A DNA stretch of 64,000 nucleotides. Source: Purshia tridentata (Eukaryota > Streptophyta > Magnoliopsida > Rosales > Rosaceae). The stretch is from the NCBI GenBank assembly GCA_003254885.1, contig QANT01008398.1, positions 22,949 through 86,948 of the forward strand. Reading direction: 5' to 3'. The position numbers were made by a program, and so were the translations under genes. Below, in pieces: positions 48,366-61,400 of this stretch (the first letter of the stretch is position 1; every line of letters begins with the position of its first letter). The notes beneath the pieces were generated by a model. It was not told where the DNA came from. It saw only the letters and a list, made by a program, of their open reading frames with translations, and ran no database searches.

Positions 48366-51300
48366 TTAATTATATGGATTTGCCAAGTTGTTGAAGCTCT
48401 GGGATCTCATCGAGTACTCTTTTATGAGTTTAGAAAATAAGGATTCTTCTCTCTCTAGTAGCTTGGCTGGAGTGTCGTACTCCGAAATCCTTCCTGTTTG
48501 CACAGAACTTGATTAAACTCTCTCTCAATAATCTAATGCATGTCTGTGAATATATGAGTGTGCAAGTTGTGTCTGCATGCAGCCATGCAGGCATATGTGT
48601 GCGTGTGTGAGTGTGTGCGCGCCTCCATTTGTGTGTGTGTGTGTGTTTATTCTTACCATCGCTAAGGACCAAAACGAGATCACTATCTATTACTGTGTGG
48701 ATTCTGTGAGCTATGGTGACAACCGTTCGATCTTTGAATTCTTGACTGATGATCTTCTGTATCACCCCATCAGTTGCAGAATCAATTGATGCTGTTGCTT
48801 CATCTAATACCAGAATTCTGCTTTTCTTTAGCAATGCTCTTCCAAGGCAAAATAGTTGTCTTTGGCCCGCACTCCAATTTTCTCCATTTTCGACCACTGT
48901 CAGAGTCATGCATATTAGCAGTTATTACCAGAGACCACCAGATCAATATAAAAGTAAAAATTAATGAATCTGACCTGGGGTATCCAACTTTTCTTCCTTT
49001 CCACGAACTAAATGACCTAGCTGACATTTATCTAGAGCCTGAAAATTTGGGAATTTAATTTCAATAGAAAATGATGTCAGATTTAAAAGTAACATAGGTG
49101 ACTCTCTATTCTAAGTAATTTCCTTTTCTGGGATTTATGACTCTCATCTGAAGCTTGTAAAGGAATATATGCATGTTTGTCACACATTGTCTACCTCTTG
49201 ATTGAGGCTAGATTGACCAGTGATAGAATATAAAAGTATTTTCCCCACATTCAAAGATTCAATTCAAGGGTGTTTTCTTTGTTTTTTGTCTTTTTGCTGA
49301 GTCACTTCTTTTTTTTTTGGGCCAGGTTGCTGAGTCACTTCAATTATAGGTTATTTGATAAGAATAATTACCTCCCAAACATCACTGTCGGAATGTTCCT
49401 CTAGTGGGTCAAGGTTTCCTCTAACTGTTCCTTCAAACATTGTTGGGTCCTGTGGAATAATGCTAAGCCTTGATCTTAAATCATGAAGGCCAATTTTGCA
49501 GATGTCTACATCGTCAATTATAATGCTTCCTTCTCTAGGTTCAACCATCCTGAAAATGGCCTGTATGAGGGTTGATTTCCCACTTCCTGTCCTTCCTACA
49601 ACACCAACTTTGTGCTTTCCTGGGAATGTGCAGCTAATGTTTCTCAGCACAGATGGGAGATGTTCAGCATAACGAATCTGCAAGGCAGCCACATGAATGA
49701 ATAATGAGTGTAAGACACTGTTTATTAGGACAGAAGGGAAGAATGGAGCAACATAAGGTGTGTTGCTTTTTATTTTTTTGTGCAGTATGAGCTGAAAAGC
49801 TTTGACATGTCTGAAATTATTTAGCGCTCAACTGAATGCAAAGGTTTTTTAAACTTTTGCCTCTCCTTGATTTAAAATTCTCTATAGAGGCTTACCTGCA
49901 GATTTCTGAAACAAATTGTTCCAACTTGTGGCCAGTTGGTTGGTGGCCTGCACTCTTCAATTACATGAGGTGCTTCACTTGTCAGGTTTGAGTACTGTAG
50001 AATTCTTTCAACTGAGATCATCTTATTTTCTGCATTGCATATGTTCCATATAACTGAAGCTTGCAAAACATTCAAATTTATTCCATATGTTACTGCCAAC
50101 CCTGCAATGCCTGTTTGAATAAAGAAAAAAAAAGAAGCTACATAAGTGCTCTGTTTATGACTAAATAGTTTACTTTTTCATAAAGAAACTTTATTTTCCT
50201 AATTAGTAACCATCTGGCCCCTTAGCCAGGCACATGAATGAGTTGTACGATTGTTTCTGCTCCATGATTCTTACCTCCTAGGTAATTTAATTCCCATATT
50301 CCTAAACAAATTATTATATACAGATTCCTTTAAGGTCTTGACGGTGTTTAATTTATTTGAATGATCATGATACTCACTTGGATTGATAATTCCTTCAGGA
50401 AGGGTCACCAACAAGACCAATGAGAAGGCAAAAACAAAGTTGGATAGTAAATTTAGTCTGAAAGATAGCCATTCCATTGCTGACACATTATGAAACCATG
50501 GCCTTGAGTGGTTGTCAATAAGACTAAGATTTGTGTCACTGAAGCGAACTTGTTGATCAAATGCACGGATTGTTGCTGCTCCTGCAAGTGATTCTGCAAA
50601 GTGGTGAAGGATTGGAGCTCTTTCTATGCCCGATAACCGTGCCAGTTCTCTTGCTGTTGGTATGTAATATTGCTGAAGTAATCATTATTAATTTTTCAGT
50701 CAATACCCATAATTGAGAGCATTAATCTGGATTTACACACACACACGCAGATAGAGAGGACTCATATTGCAGCCACATAATATTAAAATAACATATTCTT
50801 TTTAGGTAGCATTTCACAAGTCCAGTTTGTTTGCTCATATCATTTTCTTAGTGGTTTTATGTGTTCCTCATTAATGCCAATTGAAAATTTCCATTATTCC
50901 GTTTTTATATTTTGTTTTAATTACTTATCATAACATATAATCTATTCATGATTAACGTTGTTCTGATTTTCAAGAGGAACTTGAACATTGGGGTGCTAGA
51001 GAAGTCAAAAATTTCCATTCCCCTTTTCTTCTTTTTCTGCTTTGCTCAGAATTAAATTAACTAATCATCCCTAGATTGATTATTTGCTGAAATGAGATAG
51101 AAGTCCTTACTTGATACCATATGCAGACTGCAGTTACTGGAATGAAGATGACGAAGACTTCCCAAGCTACCTGTGACATCACTGCAATGGTCCCTAAAAT
51201 CTGTATAATTGAGAAAGCACACCAACCTAACTTGTTTGCCATTTCCAAATCTAGCACACTTTGATCAGTAGATGCCTGCAAAATAAATAAAGGGATTTCC

Positions 51301-54300
51301 AGTCCTGAACTTCACTTTTGGACATAGACACACATGCAAAAGCAATTTATAACTTTCTCGGACCACTCAACATTACGAAAACTTAAAGTGCTTCATCTTT
51401 ATATCTTGGAAGCAAAGGAAACAGAACTTTATATTTTATTTTAGTTTTTTGGTGCTGTCAGACCTTTATATTTTCATTTGTTGACTATCTAGTAGTCTTC
51501 TATACGCTTCTTCAGTTAACTTCCTCTAGTTAGTTACTATTTCTCTGACATCTGATTTGATTTTCATGAGTTAGAATTTTGACATGAATTGAAGTGCTGT
51601 GATTCAGTTACTTATACTAGTATGTGTACCATGAATAATTAATTTTCGTTCCATTGTGGTAATAGTCCCTCCAGAGAGTAATGTAAACTGAAAATCATAC
51701 ATATATTTCAAATTTAACTTACTCGGTTTAAGATTCTTCCAGTTGGGGTTGAATCAAAAAATGCCATTGGCGCTCGGAGTATGCTATGTAGCATATTTGT
51801 GAACAGCTTCTGTGCTGTTGAAAGTCCTGCTACTGCTACTAGTGAGGCTCGCAACAGCACACAAAGTGAACTTCCAACGGCAAGTAGTATATAAACAAGT
51901 AGCATGACATTCATCCCCACTTTAGCCTCAGTCTCACTACTAGGAGGTGAAGCCCATGCCATCCAATAGTTACTAGCTACCTGTAGTACTTGGAATGATG
52001 ACTGTGCCAAGAGTATGATTGGAACTAGCATTCCACCTTTCACAGCGGTCAAATAAGACCAGTAAACTTCTTTTCCGATGCTTCCTTTCTCTCTCTCTTC
52101 ATCTTGCACCAACTTTCCTCCTTTTTCTGTAATCTCTAGGGAGAGACTATGCTCTGAGTCCTGCCGTGTCTGTTGAAGTTCAGCATTTGAAGTGGACTCT
52201 GTGTTGGATTCACTGTCAGGTGTTGGATCTTGAGTTCTACTAGTATTTTCAACTGTGAGGATTGACTCTAGAGCTTGACTATGAGCACCAACTAAAGCTT
52301 CAAAGCCTATATTTTGTTTTAGAAGCTCTTCAAATCTTCCAGCTTGTGAAATTTTTCCATCTTGCATAACCTGTTGAAAGTTGAAACCCATGTTAAGTTT
52401 CAGTCTGGTGGTACAAGTTCCTCAACCCTGAGAATTGTGGCAGATTCTTTGGAAAACGTAAGTTGACTTGATCATGAAGCAATATACCCCATAATACTAC
52501 AGAATTTGATTAGAAACACTTAAAAATGAATTATTCTTTAGGTCCCTGACTAACTAGTAGGAAGAATTTCCCAATTATTTCAGTAACAAGTCCATGTTTC
52601 CAGCCATTGGCATTTGTTCTTGTATGTTTTCCATAGTCATCCATTATAAATATCCTACCAAAGTGAAAAAAAACAGAGGAAATTTATGTTTCGATTTGCT
52701 TACCAGAATGAGGTCTGCTGCTGGGAGAAACTCAACTTGGTGGGTAACATAAAGTGTAGTTTTGTCTCTGAGAATTCCCATCATGCAATCCTGCAAGAGC
52801 ATAGAAACTAAAGTCAAATTTAAAATTCACAGGCCCTTGCTACAAACTAGGAGATATTTACTTAAAAGACAATCCTCATATTGTTTTTCCTGACACAGTA
52901 AGTCCTGGAAGACTAACCTCAAAGAGTTGGGTGCCTGTGTGAGCATCAACAGCACTAAAAGGGTCGTCGAGTAAATATATATCAGCATCTTGGTAAACTG
53001 CACGAGCAATTTGTATCCTTTGCTTCTGTCCTCCACTCATATTTATTCCTCGCTCTCCGATTTCTGTTAGATCCCCATAGGAGAATAGCTCAAAATCCTT
53101 TTCCAAAGCACATGCTTTAATGGTTCTGTCATACTTGGCCCTGTTGTATGCATTTCCAAACAGAATGTTGTCCCTGATATTTCCTGTCAGTATCCATGGA
53201 GATTGAGGAACATAAGCCTTTGTACCACTGATCTTCACAGTCCCTGACAACTTTTGTATTTCCCCAAGAATGCATGAAAGCAGGCTAGATTTCCCCGATC
53301 CTACAGTCCCACAAATCGCCACTTTCATACCTCTCTTCACTCTTAAGTGTATTCCGTCAAGAGTTGCGCTGCTTGACTCAGTACCCCAACCGAATTTTCC
53401 ATTTTCTATTTCTATTGCGAACTCCATCTGATCTTTTGGAACATGCTCAATGGCATCCTTCTGAATTTCATCTTCCTGGAGATAGGAAGCTACTCTATCT
53501 GCAGAAACTTTTCCCTGTGCAATCGCAGAGAGCAAGTCAGGTAGATTAAATATCGGGTCTTGCAACATTCTGAAGGTGGCCAATGCTGATAAAACTCTCC
53601 CTGCTGTGAGGTCTATCCCCATCAGCATGCATGCCCCAAAAGTCACCACAGAGATAAATGTGGGTGATCCCCAGAAGACGAAAGCTGAAAATGCTGATAG
53701 TCTTAGTGACTTCCATAACCAACCGTACTCTATTTTTCTCAAGCTTTCTAACTTTTGAAGGAACTGACTGTCCCATGCCTGAAGTTTGATTGTCTTCATA
53801 CTTCGAAGAACTTCTGAAGTGGCTTTCATCCTGTTGTCCTTGGCTTCCATGATCCTAGACTGGTATCTTTTCTGGAGTCTAGTCATGGGTATGTTGCAAA
53901 GCAATACTGCTAAAGTTGCTGCTAATGCTGCCAATGAACCCATGCCTAAATTTGTATGAAGAATGTAGATTGCTAAGGAAATTTGAACAGGCAGCATCCA
54001 TATTATGTTTAAGTACCAGACGAAGTCTGTGATTCTTTGGATATCTACACTCATATAGTTGATGACCTCTCCACTAGTGTGGCTTTGGCGGGATTGGCTT
54101 GACAGAAGTAAGCCCTTTTTGTAGATCTGAGATATCAGAGCAGCTCTAAGGCGAAGGCCTAGCTGTCGAGCCCCAAAAACCCATTGTCTCTGTGCTATTG
54201 TCTCAACCATCTTAGCTCCTAAAAAGGCAAGTGCAAGAATGTAACCACTCTCTAAGCTCCGAGCATTCTTCTCATTCAGAAAGTTTACGAAGTCATTTAT

Positions 54301-56878
54301 AAGATATGGACCAACATATGATGCTGCTGCACTTATTACAGCAAACATTGCATTAATTGCTGCTTTCTTCCTGATAAATAAATAGATTGTCTTGTAGATT
54401 GTTGGGTTTGTGGTTCCATCTCTCTCCTTAACATGTTTTAGTCTCTCATCAAAGGAGTGAGACAGAAATTCAGCGGAGTCTTTGATATCAACATCTGGTA
54501 TTTCATCCTGTTCAAGGGGTTTCTTGATTCCAGCGGCAAACAAGGGGTTGAGCCAAGAGAATGTAATGAGTTGGAGAAGAGTTGCTTTTCCATATGGAGA
54601 TTCTCTTTTTCCTTCTGAATGTTTATCCCTTTTACTATTGAGAAGTGGTTCAGTGATGCCATTTGGGACGACGAAGGTTAGCCCCGTCTTCCCTTGTATT
54701 GAAATACCAAATAAGCAGGTGGATGCAAGGAGACTGAGGAAGGCAGCATAATCTTGTAATCTAAGCTGGCCATGGAATGTGATTCTGAAATGAGTATCAA
54801 GAACCACAGAGATGATGGACAAGAAAAAGTTGCAAAGCCACCATGCTCTTAGTAACCAAGGGAACTTGGGGGACTTAATATTGACAGTCTGGTATACTGC
54901 AATAGATGACACTGCCCATGATACCACTTGCATACTCTCCGATGAAACAACACGAACTTTAAGGTTGCAGTAAGTCCCACTTCCATTTAGCAACAAAAGA
55001 AGCACTATGAAATGACTCCCCATCAGTAAAAGGGAACAAGCTATGCTGGTTTTGTAAATGATGCTCAGTCGTACGCCAATGGCATACTTCTCTGTGCTTT
55101 GGTCTGGGACCTTTGTTCTTCGTTTGCAGATTAGGCCCATACATTTTTGTACAAAATATAATACTAAGATGCCAAGGAAACTAATTTGCATAACTATGCT
55201 AATCTGCTCACACAAGCAGGGCAAGTTTTGCTGGAGCCATTCTGTCCGTAATTGCAGAAACCTAATATCTGTAACACATTACAAAGCAGGATGAGGTATG
55301 TTTCTTTCCAATGTTTTGCAAATAATCATGATAAGTTTTTGTTTCCTTAAACAGTCTTTGAAAACTACATGAACTCTAAATGTAAGTATCTGCAACCTTT
55401 TTACATTATAGAAGATACTGTAACTGCTTAAGCTCATTAATGTAGAAAACTGGTTTACTGGTGTTTTCTACAGAAAACTTTGACTTATATTTGCTTAATT
55501 TGTATATGTTTTCTATGTTTGATAAATTGAAAGCTCTCTCATTTCCCTTGCAGCATTTTCCTCATTTCATGATACACTAAAATTCCAGTTGAGGCCATGC
55601 AAAGTTTGTTAACAACTTATTGTCATGCAGAAACTTTTTTGTTTTTGGGTGTGATGCAGAAACTTTATTAGTATGCTGCTGACTGCAAAAGCCTAATATG
55701 TTACAGACTCAAGAATTTTCATCTCATATTCTGTATATCTGGATCCCCAGTTCATTTTGTGTGTGCAAGAGTGCTAAATCAATGATTTTTATGATGTAAA
55801 ATTCATAGTATTATACAACGGAAACACAACCTCTAGCTATCACATTGAAACTAGGCTAATGTTCTCATTCATAATACAAAAAGGTAACAGGGGCATTAAT
55901 GCACCTCCAAATCATACACATCCTTCAGTGACTAGCACAGGACATTTATGGCCTCTAAATCATAAACATTATATTTTGGGTTGCTGAGAATAATTTGAGA
56001 AGATTCATTCGAAACCGAGTTTTAATCACTCTCTGTGTTTCTGTCTATTTTTTAGTTATTACTGGGTATTCCCAGTCCCAACCCAAAGAGGAAAATGGCA
56101 AGCCAGAGTAAGCAATGAATAATTCTTAATATAAGATAACCATGCCACTGAAATTTATTTTTTAAATGGAAATCAGAACAACCACCCCATGGAAATTATT
56201 TTGAGGTCCTCAAAAAAAAATTGTTCGGAAGTTAAACCATGTATTATGCAGTATTTTTTATGAACAAATTGACAGTACTATATTGGCCTTCACCAAATGG
56301 GCTGATGGAAGGAAATCTATCAAAACTCCCTGTTATAATTACTAGTGTGAAGAAAGCAAGAGTTGTTCTAATTTTGGGTGATGGGTTTGATGAAATTTTA
56401 GAGATGGATGATGCAAATTTATTTTCTAAAGAAGCATGAAACAGGGTACTGATTTACCATGTCTTCTGACAAGTCTATAATACAAATGCAAAGCTTGTCA
56501 TAGGTACCATTTGGCCAGCAAAGATACCTTTAACCAATAGTGGTCAGGTTACTCAGGTACAATGAAATCTATGAAGATAGGTGGGGAGCCTAGCTAGCTA
56601 TGAAGGACCCTTGACCAAACAGAAAAAAGCCAAGTTGTTATGAACTACTTTGCTTTTGGTGTTGGTGACGATTACACCGAAACAATTTGGTAACAAGAAA
56701 GACAGCACAAAAGACAAGAAAAACAACAACTAGAGAACATGAAAATTCAGTTCCTCATATACAAGGCAAATACACTCTTTCATCATGCATATGTGTATGT
56801 ACATGAGCAACTAGTCGAAAATGGTATTGGAAACTTACTTATTGCACTGCCTAAATCAAACATGGCTTCCCAAGCCAT
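48366..56878 (-). CDS. ABCC (MRP)-type ABC transporter, full length
   Basis: Eleven exons on the minus strand join in phase to 1512 aa: 56878-56839, 55268-52918, 52790-52704, 52370-51723, 51275-51111, 50672-50378, 50110-49896, 49677-49372, 49038-48975, 48896-48657 and 48493-48366. Domain order is TMD0 (about 40-200), linker, TMD1, NBD1 (Walker [10 protein letters not shown] about 668, signature MSGGQKQR about 758, [10 protein letters not shown]), TMD2, and NBD2 (Walker [10 protein letters not shown] about 1296, signature WSAGQRQL about 1398, [11 protein letters not shown]). The C-terminus is [11 protein letters not shown]. Plant ABCC pumps move glutathione conjugates and other anions, mostly across the vacuolar membrane. 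It resembles the ABCC3/ABCC8 group. Exon 1 (13 codons, [13 protein letters not shown]) rests on phase, splice fit and an ATG only and is less certain than the others. Confidence 0.92.
48597..48650. repeat. TG/CA-rich microsatellite next to an exon donor
   Basis: TGTGTG units interrupted by GCGCGCCTCC sit in intron 10 of the transporter. They begin only a few bases after the exon 10 donor (GTAAGA, minus strand, 48656-48651). Confidence 0.85.
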
Positions 56879-57104
56879 GCTTCTTCTCCAGCTAAAGCTT
56901 CAGCCTCTGAGTACCTCTTCTAGTTTTGCTGATGGATGGTTTTGTCTGTGGACTCACCACCTTAAGATTCTCAGACTAATAATATAATGAGTACTGATCA
57001 ACTGGGACCTTAATTATAAAGAAAGTTACATGAGCAAGGCTATGGCAAGTGTCAGACACATTTTTCAATTTTGGGATTTTCAGGGACCACAAAATACAAT
57101 GAAG

Positions 57105-57108
<4 letters not shown>

Positions 57109-57146
<38 letters not shown>
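57109..57146. repeat. (GA)n microsatellite
   Basis: About 19 uninterrupted GA units lie upstream of the ABC transporter's putative first exon. GA tracts are common near plant promoters. Confidence 0.95.
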
Positions 57147-57147
<1 letters not shown>

Positions 57148-57472
57148 ATAAGAATAAATGTGTAGGGAGTTAGTATGTATCTATATATTGTTACTCAAGA
57201 TTGTGTGTTTGTGTGTTATAGGGAAGGGGTAGGGCGCATCACGTGAGGGGGTTCAAATGGGGACGGTCATTTGGCTGGTTATCTGAACGTATGCTGATGT
57301 TTTATGGCAACTAATTATAAGAAAAGCATGTGAGAAAGCAAACAAAGCTTTGTCATGGCCTAATGGGTTTAAGAAACTTCAAAGAAACAACACCAATTAT
57401 ATGGTCAATAGTACTCAGCCTGACAAAGTTTGGAGAGGCAAAAGATGTGTCTAGAGTTTGTGGAGAGAAATT

Positions 57473-57473
<1 letters not shown>

Positions 57474-57508
<35 letters not shown>
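57474..57508. repeat. (GA)n microsatellite, second tract
   Basis: About 17 GA units lie some 370 bp to the right of the first tract. A short open frame crosses it but has no other support. Confidence 0.95.
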
Positions 57509-57510
<2 letters not shown>

Positions 57511-58011
57511 TAGGGCTTACAATTATTTTAGAATTGTGCTAGATACCACAATTTCAAATCATATTGAGTACACTATGCGTGCATGTGACATTTAAAGTGC
57601 TTATAAATTTCATTACATTGAGGAAAATGCCAAGGAAACTAAAAATTTTATACTACATTTAGCTTACAATTAATTAACATATTAACTATCATATTATGTG
57701 GTCAAGAGAAAATGTAGTGGTCATAGGGGATATACATTGTCCATGGTGAGGGTAATATGGTAAAATATTGCACTTTGTGTCAATCGCTAGAAAAATATAT
57801 CCATGGGAGCACCTCAACAAGTGAAGAGCTAGGAGACAAAGATTCACACAATAGAGAGAAGAGGAGGAAGACGAAGAGCTAGAAAAACTTACCCACTAGC
57901 CGCTGTTTGTGTTGCATTAAGAGAGAGTAAGAACGAGCAAGAGATTAGAGAGATGTGAGTGTGAAATCTGAAACTAAGAGATGAAACATGGGGCACTAAA
58001 ATTTTTGGGAA

Positions 58012-58430
58012 GGGTACAAAAAAAAAAGTTTTTTAAAAATATTATGTAAAATACTTAAAATGCATTAATTACTTAAAAATTTTTCCAAAAATTCGAGCTG
58101 AGGCACGTGCTTTGGACCTTGTGTGCCTCCGCCCCTACTTTGCCTCCATTCTTGGACATATTGTTAGATGATAATTTGGAAATAGTCTTTAATGTGGCAT
58201 TTTTCACAATGAGGTGGGTAAGAAAAATAAAAAGTTTCTTAAAAATATTACGTAAAATACCTAAAATGCATTAATTACTTGAAATTTTTTCCAAAAAGTT
58301 CAAGCAGAGGCACGTGCCCTTGGACTTTGTGTGCCTCCGCCCCTACTTTGCCTCAATTCTTGGATATTTTGTTAAATGATAATTTGCGAGATAGTCTTTG
58401 ATGGAGCGTTTTTACACAATGAGGTGAGTC
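58012..58430. repeat. Two-copy tandem repeat, period 206 bp
   Basis: Adjacent copies share AAAATGCATTAATTACTT, GAGGCACGTGC, TGTGCCTCCGCCCCTACTTT and CACAATGAGGTG. They differ by many substitutions, so the duplication is older than the one at 31583. No coding content is seen. A CACGTG core (E-box/G-box type) sits in each copy, within GGCACGTGC. Confidence 0.85.
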
Positions 58431-61400
58431 TCATGTGTTATGAGTTACGTAAGAAAATGTCTAATAAAAAATGTCTCATTAAATACTCCCTAGTTTGCTT
58501 ATAAGAGAATTAATGTCTCCAAAACTGAAATAGTTTACTCTATAGATAAGGAAGGTCCGATAAAAGACAAATGGATTGCACATGTAACTCATGTACACTG
58601 CCCACTCGGCCCCTTTAAACCAAATTCCTGGCTCCTTCATATTAATTATGTCGATGACTATGATTAATTATCATATCATGTAGTGGATGGAATATTACTC
58701 ATTATTTCACACTAATAAAGCCAACAACCCCACTAGTTTTTGCTGCAGAAAAAAAAATAAAGCCATGTTGCATAAAGGGTCAAAGAGTTGTCTCTGGGAT
58801 TTTTATCTGATCTCGGACAGCTTTTTTTTTGGTGGAATATCCTAAAAGAGCACACCACTTTGATGCCATTTCTGATCTGATCTCTTGAGTTTTGTCACAC
58901 TGTTTTGACAAAGAAGCAATCATATATATGGGCTGGCGCGCATCAGTTGCACATATTGTTATATATGACAGTCCCAATCTCGATCTGACTCTGAGTAAGA
59001 AAAAATTAAACATATATAATTAAGATGGCATATTTATTTATTGATCTATTTATTCATTGTTAGAGCAACAAGAACTTTTTTAGTTGTTTCATTAGGATAT
59101 GGGATTCGAGCATTCATCTATATGCATTCAAACAATCATGAAGTACTGTCCTGGGATTGTCAGGAATATATTGGGATTTACTTATATTAAGAAAATCGAT
59201 CCCTTAATAATTCATATAGGAGGTTGAGATTTATATGCAAAGTTGGATATGTATTTTTGTGTATAAGATATTAAGATTTGCTTGAGAGGCCAAAAGTATA
59301 TATGTGGTGGCTTCAAATTGGTTTTCATGGTGTCAGTGATCGAGTTTCTAACCTTTTCCTTTTCTTTTTTTTGGACAACTTGGTTTCATACTTTCAAGGT
59401 GTTAGTGAGTTTCACTTTTTTCCCAAATTGTTGACCAAATCCAAGTGCAATTAGTTACTAGCTTGTAATTGGCTAATCCCAAAAGGGCATTTTAATCTTT
59501 CTAAAAAAAAAGGCATGCATTTTAATAAGTGCAAAAGTATAATGAAACTATTCCATCATATTATTGCAATTTACAAAATTAAGCCCATCATTATTATCTT
59601 CCTATGTTTGTCTTTCAATTCCTAAGATACACAAGCAAAATGGTATACAACTTCAATCTAAATGCAGAAAATTCTACGTACCAAGATATCCACAACCCCA
59701 CTTAGAGCCTTGGCTATATAATTAAATGTCTACCCTTTAGTACAATATAAACCATGGAAATTTCTGTGATTCAAATCATGCAATATGTCCAAATTAATTT
59801 CTGCCGAATGAGCCGTTTGATGGTGATCAGACGGCAGAGGATGCCTCTCTTAGGTAACTAATTAATAGAAATTGCCATTGATATATGATTGATGAAGACA
59901 ACCCCAGCAATTATTCATAAATGCATTACAGCCTAGCCTATATTATTTATCATATGGTCCTTCAATTTGGTGACTAATCAATTAATATTGAACTCATGAA
60001 ATATATCCATAATGCATTGGAGTTTCACCTAGAAATTTGATCACGATGGCTGACCATGATCAATTGAAGAAATGTTTCCAGTTACATATATTATTGACGT
60101 GCATGGTTTTATGTTGACTGTTTGGTCTTCATTTGATGGGTTGGTTTAGGTCATATTCATATGTGACAACATCGATGTGATATAACAAAGGGTCATTTTT
60201 TTACTATCAGAATCGATGGGAGACATGGACCATTCATGGCCACAAAACAACAATATAATATCATGGCCTATAGAATCGATGATTTGGAAGTAGTCATGAC
60301 TAGCTGTCTAAATTTGTTGGACCAAGGCCTACATCAAATTTTGGCTTTCTGAATATTAATTAACTCTTTAATTAATATAAGACATAATTATCTTAGATTG
60401 ACTAACTTGATTTGAGGTTCCTTATCAATGTTCAGTGCACACGGCTGTTCCACCTGCACGTACGGTTACCCGTGCCAATGATTTTAGACAAATGATTAAA
60501 CAATTAAATTTAATTAATTATTTGTAATGATAAATGTTTAAGGAGTGATTTAAAAAATAAATAGTTTCGATCGTAAAATGTACTATACTGCAGAATAGAC
60601 ATGAGCAAAGAGAAGGCAAAAAAGAAAAACCAACTAGTATTCCTCTTTCTTGTATATAGCATTTCATGAGGACAACTAGTATTTTTCGTTATTAAGTGAT
60701 GCTACATCAATGTCCCTATTACAAAAGAGTGATAGGAGCATTGACGTAGGGGTATAATAGTTCAAGAATAAAAAAATTATTACGTCGGTTTTTAATGTTA
60801 AAAACATCTTCGATCATGTGTCAAGCTGAGGATTTGCCACGTGGCATTTTGTGCTCCGTCGGAACTAACTTCTATTCAAACAATTGCTTGGCCATGAGAA
60901 AGGAAGTGACCAAAATTGTACCATTTTTTTCACATGATAGTGTCAAGCTCATTTGTACACTTTGTTCGCAGGCTCAGAGCTCGAGAACACCGCATATGCG
61001 AACCCTTTCATTTCATACACTTCGTTTTTGGTCATATGCGTTTCGAATTTTGAAATTTTATTAATCATAAGAAATAAAGTTAGCTAGTATAGGTACGCCG
61101 CATACAGCCTTTGAAGTGCCTCATGGGTCATATATAATTATATATATATATATATAGCAAAGTCACGCAAGTTTTGTGTCAATTTTATATTTTGACCAAA
61201 TTTGCCTTCAACTTTTACACAAGCAACAAAATGATCGACTTCGTGACTGCCAAGAAAGCTAGTAGCAAAAAGCTTGGATTTTTAGCCAATTAGTGCTTTA
61301 AATTATTTCACTTACGTACATATCTATACCTACCTCCATATAAAATAAATTAAAACATTTATTCTGTGAAATTATGAGACTGCTACATACATATGTAATG

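Noticed and set aside
56239-56439. 66-codon plus-strand open frame with [24 protein letters not shown]
   Set aside because: No family match, and it lies in the putative first intron of the ABCC gene on the opposite strand.
56739-56987. 82-codon plus-strand open frame
   Set aside because: It is antisense to the putative ABCC exon 1 and has no motif of its own.
60795-61064. 89-codon open frame
   Set aside because: No recognisable motif, no splice context and AT-rich surroundings.
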